From Nocardioides anomalus (lineage in GTDB: Bacteria; Actinomycetota; Actinomycetes; Propionibacteriales; Nocardioidaceae), in assembly GCF_011046535.1 (NCBI RefSeq), contig NZ_CP049257.1:4030001-4094000 (forward strand): a stretch of DNA of 64,000 bases, given 5' to 3'. How positions within the stretch are numbered: the stretch's first letter is position 1; every line of letters begins with the position of its first letter. Under the pieces are notes generated by a model. That model was not told the origin of the DNA and did not search any database. It worked only from the letters and a program-made list of their open reading frames with translations. Below are positions 8,362 to 17,014 of this stretch, piece by piece. The position numbers were made by a program, and so were the translations under genes.

Positions 8362-8915
8362 CGGCGGCGGTGGGCCGCCCGGCCGTCTTCCTGGACCGTG
8401 ACGGCGTCCTCAACCGCGCCTTCGAGCGGGACGGGGTGCCCGTGCCGCCGCGGACCCTCGACGAGTTCGAGGTGCTGCCCGGCGTGGCCGAGGCGTGCGC
8501 GGCCTTCCGCGCAGCCGGCCTCCTCCTCGTGGTGGTCACCAACCAGCCCGACCTCGCCCGCGGCACCCTGGACCCGACCCTGCTGCAGGCCTTCCACGAC
8601 AAGCTCCGCGCGGAGGTCCCGGTGGACGACATCGTCGTCTGCCCGCACAGCGGCCACGAGGGCTGCTGGTGCCGCAAACCGCGCCCCGGGATGATCCTCG
8701 ACGCCGCGCGGCGCCACGGCGTCGACCTCGACCGGAGCGTGGCGGCCGGCGACCGGTGGCGCGATGTCGACGCGGCCCACCGGGCCGGCGTGTCCTCGGT
8801 CTGGATCGACTGGGGACTCGGGGAACCGCTCCGAGACGCGCCGGGCGCGCGTTTTGGCTCGCTCGCGCAGGCACGGGAGTATGTCTTGGAGGTCTGCGGC
8901 GCCCCACGCGCCTGA
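8358..8915 (+). CDS. gmhB: D-glycero-D-manno-heptose-1,7-bisphosphate 7-phosphatase (HAD-IIIA)
   Basis: A 185-residue HAD-family phosphatase that would remove the 7-phosphate from heptose 1,7-bisphosphate. The nucleophile motif is 'FLDRDGVLNRAF' (residues 10-21), with both catalytic Asp residues. Motif II is 'VVVTNQPD'. The GmhB zinc-binding loop is clear in 'CPHSGHEGCWCRKPRPGM' (Cys, His, Cys, Cys). Motifs III/IV are the Lys in 'CRKPRPGM' and 'AAGDRWRDVDAA'. Length fits E. coli GmhB. The related histidinol-phosphatase shares this fold and loop, but the neighbouring heptose kinase and nucleotidyltransferase genes favour GmhB. GTG 8358 overlaps the SDR stop as GTGA. Confidence 0.88.
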   Translation: MTAAVGRPAVFLDRDGVLNRAFERDGVPVPPRTLDEFEVLPGVAEACAAFRAAGLLLVVVTNQPDLARGTLDPTLLQAFHDKLRAEVPVDDIVVCPHSGHEGCWCRKPRPGMILDAARRHGVDLDRSVAAGDRWRDVDAAHRAGVSSVWIDWGLGEPLRDAPGARFGSLAQAREYVLEVCGAPRA

Positions 8916-8950
8916 CCTCCAGCACGGCACATGACGGACTTGGAGCCCCA

Positions 8951-9643
8951 GTGAAGATCTACGCAGACGGCGCTGACCTCGAGAGCATCATCGCCTTGGC
9001 GCAGGACCCCCGCATCTCCGGGTTCACCACGAACCCGACGCTGATGCGCAAGGCCGGGGTCGACGACTACGAGGCGTTCGCACGCAAGGTGCTCGAGACG
9101 ATCACGACGCACCCGATCTCCTTCGAGGTCTTCGCCGACCAGCCGGCCGAGATGGTGCGCCAGGCCCGACTCATCGCCTCGTGGGGCGAGAACGTCTACG
9201 TCAAGGTGCCGATCACCAACACCCAGGGTGTCCCGAGCGACGACGTCGTCCGGGAGCTCTCGCAGGACGGCGTGCACCTCAACGTGACTGCGCTGATGAC
9301 GGTCGCGCAGGTCGAGGCCGTGGCTCGGGCCTCCGAGGGCGGTCCGGGGCACGTGGTCTCGGTCTTCGCCGGCCGGATCGCCGACACCGGCCGCGACCCG
9401 ATGCCGATCATGGCGGAGGCCCTCGAGGTGCTCCGCCCCCAGCCCGAGCTCGAGCTGCTCTGGGCCAGCCCCCGCGAGGTCCTCAACGTCCGGCAGGCCG
9501 AGCAGGTCGGCGTGCACATCATCACCGCCACCCCGGACCTGATCGGCAAGATGGCCTCCTTCGACAAGGACCTCGACCAGTTCTCGCTCGAGACCGTCCG
9601 CATGTTCCACGACGACGCCGCCGCCGCCGGCTTCACGCTGTGA
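8951..9643 (+). CDS. small transaldolase / fructose-6-phosphate aldolase-family protein
   Basis: A 230-residue class I aldolase of the TalC/MipB/FSA type, a single TIM barrel. The Schiff-base lysine is in 'VYVKVPITNTQG' (about residue 83). The family's early 'FTTNPTLMRKAG' and late 'ASPREVLNV' and 'ADTGRDP' segments are present. GTG at 8951 follows a TTGGAG site. Placed inside a heptose operon, it may supply sedoheptulose 7-phosphate by transaldolase chemistry, giving the isomerase a dedicated substrate source. Aldolase activity on other sugars is possible. The overlap with the next gene (GTGA) supports co-expression. Confidence 0.87.
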   Translation: MKIYADGADLESIIALAQDPRISGFTTNPTLMRKAGVDDYEAFARKVLETITTHPISFEVFADQPAEMVRQARLIASWGENVYVKVPITNTQGVPSDDVVRELSQDGVHLNVTALMTVAQVEAVARASEGGPGHVVSVFAGRIADTGRDPMPIMAEALEVLRPQPELELLWASPREVLNVRQAEQVGVHIITATPDLIGKMASFDKDLDQFSLETVRMFHDDAAAAGFTL

Positions 9644-10449
9644 GCGACGCGGCCCCGGTCCGCCTCAACGCCGACGGGACTGACCAGGACGACTGGGACG
9701 ACCACTGGGACAAGTACGGCGAGGCCGCGAAGGGCAACCCGGCCAACGACTACCGCCACGCCATGATCCTCAAGCTGCTCGGCCCGCTCCCGAAGGGTGC
9801 AGTGGTCCTCGACATCGGCAGCGGGCAGGGCCAGTTCGGCGTCGACCTCCAGGAGGCCAACCCGCAGGCGTCGGTCTTCGGCGTCGAGTACAGCGCCGAG
9901 GGCGTGCGCCGCGCCAACCAGGCGGCTGAGCGGGCCGGCGTCCCGGCGTACTTCTACGAGCGCAACCTGCTCGAGCCGGTCACCCGCGACGAGCGGCAGC
10001 CCCCGGCCACCCACGCGGTGTGCTCGGAGGTGCTCGAGCACGTCGACGACCCGACCACGCTGATGCGCGAGGCGCGTGCCCTGCTGGCCCCCGGCGCCAA
10101 GGTCGTGGTCACCGTCCCCGGCGGCCCGCGCTCGGCGTTCGACAAGCACATCGGCCACTGGCGCCACTTCACCGCGCCGCTGCTCCAGACCGTGCTCACC
10201 GACGCCGGCTTCGACGTGGACCGGGTCCTGCGCACGGGCTTCCCGTTCTTCAACCTCTACAAGCTCGCGGTCATCGCGCGTGGCCAGAAGCTCGTCGACG
10301 ACATGGAGCACCGCTCCCCCGGCACCGAGCCGTCGGGACTGGAGAAGGCGGTCACCGGCTTCTTCGCCAAGGCCTTCCCCCGCAACCGCGACGACGCGCG
10401 GCTCGGCTGGCAGCTCGCCGCCGTCGCGCACGTCCCACTGGTGGGCTGA
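9640..10449 (+). CDS. class I SAM-dependent methyltransferase
   Basis: A 269-residue methyltransferase. Motif I is 'VVLDIGSGQGQFGVDL' (about residues 52-67), followed by 'VFGVEYSAEGVRRA' and 'HAVCSEVLEHVDDPTTLM'. 'GAKVVVTVPGGPRSAFDKH' and 'HWRHFTAPLL' are typical of glycan-cluster Methyltransf_11/23 proteins. The acidic N-terminal 30 residues (DGTDQDDWDDHW) precede the fold. The GTG start overlaps the transaldolase stop as GTGA. The substrate is unknown; a methylated heptose or a terminal sugar would suit the context. Confidence 0.85.
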   Translation: MSDAAPVRLNADGTDQDDWDDHWDKYGEAAKGNPANDYRHAMILKLLGPLPKGAVVLDIGSGQGQFGVDLQEANPQASVFGVEYSAEGVRRANQAAERAGVPAYFYERNLLEPVTRDERQPPATHAVCSEVLEHVDDPTTLMREARALLAPGAKVVVTVPGGPRSAFDKHIGHWRHFTAPLLQTVLTDAGFDVDRVLRTGFPFFNLYKLAVIARGQKLVDDMEHRSPGTEPSGLEKAVTGFFAKAFPRNRDDARLGWQLAAVAHVPLVG

Positions 10450-10454
10450 GCGTC

Positions 10455-11435
10455 GTGCTCATCACCCGGACCCCCCTGCGGATCACGCTCGGCGGCGGTG
10501 GCACCGACCTGCCGTCGTACTACGAGGAGCACGGCGGCATGGTCGTCTCCGCGGCCATCACCAAGCACATCTACATCTCGGTCAACCGCACGTTCACCGA
10601 CGACTACTTCCTCAAGTACAGCCAGCTCGAGAGGGTGGACGAGCCCGGGCAGATCGAGCACCCGATCGTGCGCGAGGTCCTCAAGGCCCACGACATCGGG
10701 CCCAGCGTGGAGATCGTCTCGACCGCCGACATCCCGTCGGGGACCGGGCTCGGCTCCTCCGGCTCGTTCACCGTGGGGCTGCTCAAGGCGGTCCACGCGA
10801 TGCAGCGCAACCACGTCTCGGCCTCCGACCTCGGCCGCGAGGCCTGCGAGATCGAGATCGACCGGCTCGGCCGCACCGTCGGCAAGCAGGACCAGTACAT
10901 CGCCTCCTTCGGCGGCATCACCCGCTTCGACTTCAACCCTGACGGCTCGGTGGACGTCGCCCCGGCGCGCCTGTCCAGCGACACGGTGCACGACCTCGAG
11001 CAGCACCTGCTGATGTTCTTCACCGGCTACTCCCGCGCCGCCGACGAGGTGCTGGCCGAGCAGGTGGTGAAGTCGCAGCAGCGCGACCAGTCGATGATCG
11101 ACAACCTGCACTTCGTCAAGGACCTCGGACTGCGCCAGCTGGACGCCCTGGAGAGGGACGACGTGTCGGGCTTCGCGGAGCTGATGCACGAGCACTGGCT
11201 GAACAAGAAGAAGCGCTCGAGCTCGATGTCGAACCCGCGCATCGACCACCTGTACGACCTCGGTCGCGACGCCGGCGCGCGGGGCGGCAAGCTCGTGGGC
11301 GCAGGCGCCGGCGGCTTCCTGATGTTCTACGCCGAGGACACCCGCCGGGTGCGCGCGGCGATGCGCGAGGAGGGGTTGAGCGAACTCCGGTTCGGCATCG
11401 ACCCCGCGGGCAGCACCATGCTCGTGCGCGAGTAG
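10455..11435 (+). CDS. hddA: GHMP-family sugar kinase, D-glycero-alpha-D-manno-heptose-7-phosphate kinase-like
   Basis: A 326-residue GHMP kinase. The N-terminus 'TPLRITLGGGGTDLPSYY' is characteristic of HddA and related 7-phosphate/L-fucose kinases. The ATP-binding GHMP motif is 'IPSGTGLGSSGSF' (about residues 94-106). The C-terminal 'GGKLVGAGAGGFLMFY' is the third GHMP motif. HddA phosphorylates C1 of heptose 7-phosphate to give the alpha-1,7-bisphosphate, the substrate of GmhB two genes upstream. GTG at 10455 places the family N-terminus correctly. Adjacent gmhB- and hddC-like genes support the assignment; without them a fucose/galactose-type kinase would be possible. Confidence 0.87.
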   Translation: MLITRTPLRITLGGGGTDLPSYYEEHGGMVVSAAITKHIYISVNRTFTDDYFLKYSQLERVDEPGQIEHPIVREVLKAHDIGPSVEIVSTADIPSGTGLGSSGSFTVGLLKAVHAMQRNHVSASDLGREACEIEIDRLGRTVGKQDQYIASFGGITRFDFNPDGSVDVAPARLSSDTVHDLEQHLLMFFTGYSRAADEVLAEQVVKSQQRDQSMIDNLHFVKDLGLRQLDALERDDVSGFAELMHEHWLNKKKRSSSMSNPRIDHLYDLGRDAGARGGKLVGAGAGGFLMFYAEDTRRVRAAMREEGLSELRFGIDPAGSTMLVRE

Positions 11436-11446
11436 CCGGCCTCATC

Positions 11447-12154
11447 GTGCAGTGCATCATCCTGGCCGGCGGGCTCGGCACTCGTATGTGGCCGGTCGCC
11501 AAGACCATCCCGAAGACGTTGCTCCCCGTGGCCGGCCGGCCGTTCGCCGACTGGCAACTGGAGTGGCTGAGCGCCGCCGGTGTCGACTCGGTCGTCTACT
11601 GCGTCGGCTACCTCGGTGACCAGGTCCGCGAGCACGTCGGTGACGGTTCTGCGCACGGCCTGACGGTGACGTACGTCGACGAGGGCCGCGATCTGCGCGG
11701 CACGGGCGGTGCGCTGCGGCTGGCCCACGACGAAGGCGCCCTGGAGGCACGCTTCCTCGTTCTCTACGGCGACTCCTGGCTCCAGGTCGACCCCGCGGCG
11801 GTGCACGCAGCCCACGAGGCTTCCGGGCTGCCCGCGCTGATGACGGTCTACGAGAACGACGGCCGGTTCGACACCAGCAATGTCGAGTACGCCGAGGGCC
11901 GGGTCGTGCGCTACGAGAAGGGGCTCGAAAGCGTCCCGGCGTCGATGCGCTGGATCGACTACGGCCTGTCGGTGTTCGAGCGGAGCCTCATCGAAGAGCG
12001 GATCCCGGCCGACACGGCCTTCGACCTCTCAAGTCTGTGCCATGCGCTGTCATTGGAAGGGGCACTGTCGGGCTACCTGGTGTCAGACCGCTTCTACGAG
12101 ATCGGATCCCCTTCCGGGCTGGCCGAGGTCACCATGTTGCTCGCGCAGCGGTGA
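11447..12154 (+). CDS. hddC: sugar-1-phosphate nucleotidyltransferase, heptose-1-phosphate type
   Basis: A 235-residue NTP-transferase. The activating motif is 'IILAGGLGTRMWPVAKTIPK' near the N-terminus with the signature G-G-x-G-T-R and the downstream Lys. 'FLVLYGDSWLQVDP' carries the metal-binding Asp and 'DRFYEIGSPSGLAE' the substrate-side loop. The length matches short GDP-heptose pyrophosphorylases (HddC) rather than RmlA or ManC. It would convert heptose 1-phosphate to an NDP-heptose, completing the pathway. The base used (GTP or other) cannot be read by eye. Confidence 0.85.
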   Translation: MQCIILAGGLGTRMWPVAKTIPKTLLPVAGRPFADWQLEWLSAAGVDSVVYCVGYLGDQVREHVGDGSAHGLTVTYVDEGRDLRGTGGALRLAHDEGALEARFLVLYGDSWLQVDPAAVHAAHEASGLPALMTVYENDGRFDTSNVEYAEGRVVRYEKGLESVPASMRWIDYGLSVFERSLIEERIPADTAFDLSSLCHALSLEGALSGYLVSDRFYEIGSPSGLAEVTMLLAQR

Positions 12155-13407
12155 GCGGCTCGAGGCGCGGGGCAGCGATCCCGCTCCTCGCCGGCCTGGT
12201 CACTCAGGCGGGGACCACCTACCTGGTGCTGGTGCTCGCCGGGCGCTCACTCGGGCCAGCCGGGTTCGGCGCGCTTTCGAGCCTCTACCTCTTGGTCACG
12301 AGCGTGGCCACGGGGCTCTTCACCCCGCTCGAACAGGAGGTGACACGCCGTCGAGGCGTAGAACGATCACGCCACACGTGGGATCGTTCCCTCACCCGAC
12401 GGGCGCTGGGTCACGGGCAAGCCGCCGCCGGAGCCGCGCTCGTCCTGGCGCTCGCGGCGTACCCCCTGACGGTCCGAGTCCTGGGCGATCAGGACTGGCT
12501 CGTCGTGTCGCTGTGCCTCGCGCTACCCGGGTACGCCGCATGGTTCGAGGTCCGTGGAGAGCTTGCAGGTCAAGGGCACCTGCGACGTTACGGCACTCAG
12601 CTGGTCGTGGACGGAGCGAGCCGTATGGTCGGCGCGCTGGCGCTCGTGCTGACCGGAGGAGAGTCTGTGGCGACATTCGGACTGCTCTTCGGGCTGTCGC
12701 CTTGGATCACCTTGCTCCTGACCCTTCCGGGTTGGCGCCTCGCACCTGAGCAACGAAGAGCCGGGCCCGCCGACCCGCTGGCGCGGCCACTCGCGCTGCT
12801 GGTGCTGAGTGCGCTCGCCTCTCAGTTGCTCATCAACGCCGGACCCCTCGTGGTCAACCTGTTGGCGACCGACGACGAGCGGGACCTTGCGGGCGTGTAC
12901 CTCGCAGTCCTCGTGGTCGTGCGCATCCCGGTGTTCCTCTTCAGCGCGGTGCAGCCCGGATACTTGCGCTCCTTGGCGGAATACGTCGGCGGTGGCGACC
13001 GCCAGGCGTTCGACGAGCTGGTACGGCGCGTCCTGATGACCGTCGCCGGCGTCAGCGCAGCGGTCTGCCTGGCTTCGACGGCTCTGGCCCCGCCGCTCGT
13101 GAGCTGGGTGTTCGGCTTCGACCAGAGGCTCGACCGCGCCACCTGTCTCCTGCTCACCCTCGCCGTCGGGCTCTTTCTCGTCGCCGTGGTCCTCGCCCAA
13201 GCTCTCCTCGCTCTGGGACACCACGTCTGGGTCACCACCGGCTGGCTGCTGGGACTCGCCGGACTCGCCCTCGGTGCGGCACCCGACACGGGAGTCGTCA
13301 CCAGGGCGACACTCGCCCTGCTGGCAGGTGCCGCAGTCGCCACCGCGAGCCTGGCCTTGCTGCTGCGGCGCGAACGCGCCCAGTGGGCCATGATTGGCCC
13401 GTCATGA
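12151..13407 (+). CDS. polysaccharide flippase-like membrane protein (Wzx/MATE fold)
   Basis: A 418-residue integral membrane protein with about 12 predicted helices. It starts 'RRGAAIPLLAGLVTQAGTTY', followed by 'GRSLGPAGFGALSSLY', the typical first two helices of Wzx-type flippases ('LGPxxFG'). A basic loop around residues 65-80 (VTRRRGVERSRH) would be cytoplasmic. Members flip lipid-linked oligosaccharide across the membrane. GTG 12151 overlaps the preceding stop as GTGA, and the next gene starts within its last codons, so it belongs to the heptose operon. Sequence identity in this family is low, so the call rests on topology and context. Confidence 0.78.
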   Translation: MSGSRRGAAIPLLAGLVTQAGTTYLVLVLAGRSLGPAGFGALSSLYLLVTSVATGLFTPLEQEVTRRRGVERSRHTWDRSLTRRALGHGQAAAGAALVLALAAYPLTVRVLGDQDWLVVSLCLALPGYAAWFEVRGELAGQGHLRRYGTQLVVDGASRMVGALALVLTGGESVATFGLLFGLSPWITLLLTLPGWRLAPEQRRAGPADPLARPLALLVLSALASQLLINAGPLVVNLLATDDERDLAGVYLAVLVVVRIPVFLFSAVQPGYLRSLAEYVGGGDRQAFDELVRRVLMTVAGVSAAVCLASTALAPPLVSWVFGFDQRLDRATCLLLTLAVGLFLVAVVLAQALLALGHHVWVTTGWLLGLAGLALGAAPDTGVVTRATLALLAGAAVATASLALLLRRERAQWAMIGPS

Positions 13408-15359
13408 GCGCGACGACGACCGGACGCGGGGAAGCCCCTCCCTCGGGTCCGGTCCCCCAGGCACCTGCCCGCGACTTCCTCAGCGCACCTGTGTACGCCG
13501 GGCTGGCCGCGCTCTGTGGGCTCCTGACGTTGCTCCTCGTGTGGCTGACCCAACGCCGCTACTCGCAGTTCTTCGCCGACGACTTCGTCTACCTGCAGCT
13601 CGCTCGTGACGGCGAGCTGACCCCGTCCTGGCTAGTCAGGGACAACTACGGACACTTCGCGCCGCTCACACGTCTCGCGTACTTCGCGGTCCAGCGCACC
13701 GTTGGCCTTGACTACCCCGTCGCCGCGCTGCTTCCAGCCGTCGTGGTCAGCGGCATCTTCTTGGCGCAGGCGTGGCTTCACCGTGAGTTGATCGGCCGCC
13801 GCCCGCTGGCGCTTCTCGTCGCCCTGGCCGGCACCGCCTCGGTGCCAGTGCTGAAAACCGTGCTCTGGTGGGGCGCCGCGGTGCACGTGCTCGGAGCAGC
13901 CTTCCTGATGACGCTCTGCACCGCTGCCTTCGTCGTCTACTGCCAGCACCGTCGCGAGTGGCAGCGCGCGGTGTCAGTGCTCGCTCTTGTCGCTGCATTG
14001 CTGGTGCAGGAGCGGCCAATCCTGACCATCGGCTACCTCGTGCTCATCCGCTACCTGTTTGGTCTCGGCTTCGCGCGTCGACCTGGTTGGCTGACACGTG
14101 AGGCTCGGCTGTGGGCGCCCTACGTCGTGGTGGAACTCGTCTACCTCGTGTACCGCGCCTTCATCTTCAACTCCTCTCCTGAGCCCGGTAGCGTCGGCGG
14201 GACGGTACGGCTGGTCTGGGAGAGCGTCTGGCGCGGCTATCTCCCCACACTGGTGGGCTCACGCACCTCGGCCGCGGACCCGTTGATCACGCTGCAGGCG
14301 GTGGTCGGCCTCGCCGCGTTGGTGGCTGCCACGGCCCTTCTCGGACGTCTTCGCCGGGGCGTGTGGCGCGTGGTGGCGTTTCTCGTGGCCATCTACGCCG
14401 CCAACCTTGCGATCGTGGCGGCTGGCCGGCTCGATGTCTCGAGCATTGCTGTGATCGTGGTGGACCTGCAGTACTACGTCGACGTGCACATCGGTTCGTT
14501 GCTTGCCTTCGCTCTGGGTTACGCGACGCTGCCCGAGCGGGAGAGGTCCCCGCGCGACGGACGCCGGACATGGCTCGTGCTGGCGTCGTTGGCCTCGACG
14601 GCCGTGGCCCTCTCGACGCTGGTCACGCTGCACGACGTCTCTGAGCACAACCAGACGACGCCAGCGCACTCGTACGTCACCGCGGTCACTCGCCAGCTCG
14701 AGGCGCGTCCCGGTCCCTACGACCTGCTCCGCACCAAGCTGCCCGTTGACATAGCGCCAACGTTCATCGAGCCTTTCACCGCTGTGTCCGACGTCTTCGC
14801 CTTGGACCCCGACGTCTCCGCGAGGCTGGATCCGACGGCCGACGAGCGGCTGCTGGTGACGTCGACGGGCCGACTCGTCAGGGCTCACCCGACGACCCTG
14901 GCCAACATCCCGCTGAACGCCGGGACCGTCGAGGCGCGCGTCGGCACGGTGGTCGACTCGGCCGACGGTGCGTGCCTGAGCGGCCCGGCGGGATCCAACG
15001 TCCTCATCACCCTGCCCAAGCGGCTCGCGTCGGACAGCTTGTTCTACGCGCTGACCTACAGCAGTGCGAGCGACCGAGCGGTCCGACCCGTCATGCTCGG
15101 CCCTGATCCGCAGTACAACCAGGTCCTGAGCCCTCTACCCGCCGGAGACGACGTCACCGTGGTGGACCGACTTGACGGTCGCAGAGCCCGGAGCATCGTT
15201 CTCGGGTTCGAGTCACCCCTGCGGAACCTCTGCCTGCAGAGGTTGTCCATCGGACGGCTGTCGGCCGTAGTCGGGGGACGCTGCCGCGTGGTGACGGTCT
15301 ACGGGAAGCCCTCGAGGGCATCCTCGGACTGCGACGCCAGCTGGCCCGTCGTCGACTAG
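13404..15359 (+). CDS. large GT-C-like membrane protein, paralogue of the protein at 21015-22889
   Basis: A 651-residue protein with about ten to eleven transmembrane helices in the first 400 residues and a soluble, probably extracytoplasmic C-terminal domain of about 230 residues. After the first helix comes 'FFADDFVYLQLARDG', an acidic pair in the first loop as in GT-C glycosyltransferases that use polyprenyl-phosphate sugars. 'YGHFAPLTRLAYF' and 'LKTVLWWGAAVHVLGAAF' follow. The same ordered motifs occur in the minus-strand protein at 21015. A GT-C glycosyltransferase using the product of the lead gene is my inference; the family is not named from the sequence. ATG 13404 overlaps the flippase stop as ATGA. 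It is the last gene of the operon. Confidence 0.7.
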   Translation: MSATTTGRGEAPPSGPVPQAPARDFLSAPVYAGLAALCGLLTLLLVWLTQRRYSQFFADDFVYLQLARDGELTPSWLVRDNYGHFAPLTRLAYFAVQRTVGLDYPVAALLPAVVVSGIFLAQAWLHRELIGRRPLALLVALAGTASVPVLKTVLWWGAAVHVLGAAFLMTLCTAAFVVYCQHRREWQRAVSVLALVAALLVQERPILTIGYLVLIRYLFGLGFARRPGWLTREARLWAPYVVVELVYLVYRAFIFNSSPEPGSVGGTVRLVWESVWRGYLPTLVGSRTSAADPLITLQAVVGLAALVAATALLGRLRRGVWRVVAFLVAIYAANLAIVAAGRLDVSSIAVIVVDLQYYVDVHIGSLLAFALGYATLPERERSPRDGRRTWLVLASLASTAVALSTLVTLHDVSEHNQTTPAHSYVTAVTRQLEARPGPYDLLRTKLPVDIAPTFIEPFTAVSDVFALDPDVSARLDPTADERLLVTSTGRLVRAHPTTLANIPLNAGTVEARVGTVVDSADGACLSGPAGSNVLITLPKRLASDSLFYALTYSSASDRAVRPVMLGPDPQYNQVLSPLPAGDDVTVVDRLDGRRARSIVLGFESPLRNLCLQRLSIGRLSAVVGGRCRVVTVYGKPSRASSDCDASWPVVD

Positions 15360-15365
15360 GCCCGA

Positions 15366-16139
15366 TCACCCGTTGCGTTCGAACACCAGCCTCAGGCCCC
15401 GCAACGTCAGCCACGGGTCCCGCTCGGTGAAGCAGGCGCACTCGTCGACGACCAGGCCGGCGAGATAGCCGGTCGCGATCACGGTGACCTCGGCGCGATC
15501 CGCTCCGAGCTCGGCGAGCATGCGCCCGACCAGGCCGTCGACCTGGGCGGCGACACCGAAGATCAGGCCGGACTGGAGCGCCTCGACGGTGTTTTTGGCG
15601 ATGGCGGTGCGGGGGCGGACGAGCTCGACCTCGCGGAGCTGGGCGCCGCGGCGGCCGAGAGCCTCGAGGGAGATCTCGATGCCGGGGGCGATGGCGCCGC
15701 CGACGTACTGGCCCTTGGCGTTGACGACGTCGAAGGTGGTGGCGGTGCCGCCGAAGTCGACGACGACGGCGGGGCCGCCGTAGAGGGTGGCGGCGGCGAG
15801 GGCGTTGACGATGCGGTCCGAGCCGACCTCGCGGGGATTGTCGGTGAGGACGGGGATGCCGGTGCGGACGCCGGGCTCGACCACGACCGCGGTCACGTCG
15901 GCGAGGTGGCGGGTGAGCATCTCGCGCCACTCGAGGAGGACGGCGGGGACGGTGGAGCAGACGGCGACGCCGTCGAGGCCGGTGAGGCGGTCGCCGAGGA
16001 GGCCGCGGAGCAGGGCGGCCCACTCGTCGGCGGAGCGGCGCACGTCGGTCGACACGCGCCAGTCGGCGACGACCTCGCCGTCCTCGAGCAGGCCGAGGAC
16101 GGTGTGGCTGTTGCCGATGTCGGCGGCGAGGAGGGGCAC
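15366..16139 (-). CDS. coaX: type III pantothenate kinase
   Basis: A 257-residue enzyme that phosphorylates pantothenate, the first step to coenzyme A. The ASKHA-fold phosphate motif is 'AADIGNSHTVLGL' at the N-terminus. The pantothenate-side motif is 'TDNPREVGSDRIVNALAA' (about residues 117-134), and the second nucleotide motif is 'VVDFGGTATTFDVV'. Length matches CoaX. It starts at GTG two bases after the nadC stop, so it is the last gene of the pan-nad operon and directly uses its pantothenate product. Its 3' end converges with the glycan operon only 6 nt away, with no clear terminator between. Confidence 0.95.
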   Translation of the reverse strand: MPLLAADIGNSHTVLGLLEDGEVVADWRVSTDVRRSADEWAALLRGLLGDRLTGLDGVAVCSTVPAVLLEWREMLTRHLADVTAVVVEPGVRTGIPVLTDNPREVGSDRIVNALAAATLYGGPAVVVDFGGTATTFDVVNAKGQYVGGAIAPGIEISLEALGRRGAQLREVELVRPRTAIAKNTVEALQSGLIFGVAAQVDGLVGRMLAELGADRAEVTVIATGYLAGLVVDECACFTERDPWLTLRGLRLVFERNG

Positions 16140-16141
16140 GG

Positions 16142-17014
16142 CTAGCCCTCGCTGAGGTCCAGCCCGAGGTCGAAGACCTTGACCGAGTGGGTCAGGGCGC
16201 CGACGGAGATGAAGTCCACGCCGGTCTCGGCCACCTCCCGGGCCCGGTCGAAGGTCAGGCCGCCGGAAGCCTCCAGGCTGGCGCGGCCGGCGGTGATGGC
16301 GACCGCCTCGGCCATGGCCTCGGTGGGCATGTTGTCGAGCAGGATCTCCTCGCAGCCGGCCTCGAGCAGCTCGCGGAGCTGGTCGAGGTCGGTCACCTCG
16401 ACCTCGACACGCAGGTCCGGGTACGCCGCGCGCACGGCGCGGTAGGCCGGCACGACGCCGCCGGCGGCCACGACGTGGTTGTCCTTGACCATCGCGCGGT
16501 CCGAGAGGCTCATCCGGTGGTTGAGGCCGCCACCGCAGCGCACGGCGTACTTCTCCAGGTGGCGCCAGCCGGGCAGCGTCTTGCGGGTGTCGAGGACCCG
16601 GGCGCTCGTGCCCTCGAGGGCGTCGACCCAGGCCGCGGTGGCGGTGGCCACGCCGGAGAGGTGGCAGGCGAAGTTCAGCGCGGTCCGCTCGGCGGTGAGC
16701 AGGCCGCGGGTCGGGCCGGCGACCCGCATGACCACGTCGCCCGGGCCGACGCGGGTGCCGTCGGGCACGCGGTCGGTGACGGTGACCTCCTCGCCGAGGA
16801 CGGTCTCGAAGACGAGGGCCGCGACGACCAGGCCGGCGACCGTCCCGGGCTCGCGGGCCGCGAAGACGCCGTCGCCGCGGGCGTCCTCGGCGATGGTGGC
16901 CACGCTGGTCACGTCCTCGGTGGGGACGTCCTCGGCCAGGGCCCGGTCCACGTGCGCCTGCACCTCGTCGGGGTCGAGCCCGGCCGCGGCCAGCTCGTCG
17001 CGCAGGGTGCTCAC
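16142..17014 (-). CDS. nadC: nicotinate-nucleotide diphosphorylase (carboxylating), quinolinate phosphoribosyltransferase
   Basis: A 290-residue enzyme converting quinolinate and PRPP to nicotinate mononucleotide in de novo NAD synthesis. The signature is 'DTRKTLPGWRHLEKYAV' (Thr-Arg-Lys-Thr for phosphate contacts), then 'CGGGLNHRMSLSDRAMVKDN', 'EVEVTDLDQL', 'EEILLDNMP' and 'EASGGLTFDRA', in the family's usual order. The N-terminal domain has 'ALAEDVPTEDVTS', typical of NadC. GTG at 17014 overlaps the nadB stop as GTGA, confirming both ends and the coupling. Confidence 0.96.
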   Translation of the reverse strand: MSTLRDELAAAGLDPDEVQAHVDRALAEDVPTEDVTSVATIAEDARGDGVFAAREPGTVAGLVVAALVFETVLGEEVTVTDRVPDGTRVGPGDVVMRVAGPTRGLLTAERTALNFACHLSGVATATAAWVDALEGTSARVLDTRKTLPGWRHLEKYAVRCGGGLNHRMSLSDRAMVKDNHVVAAGGVVPAYRAVRAAYPDLRVEVEVTDLDQLRELLEAGCEEILLDNMPTEAMAEAVAITAGRASLEASGGLTFDRAREVAETGVDFISVGALTHSVKVFDLGLDLSEG

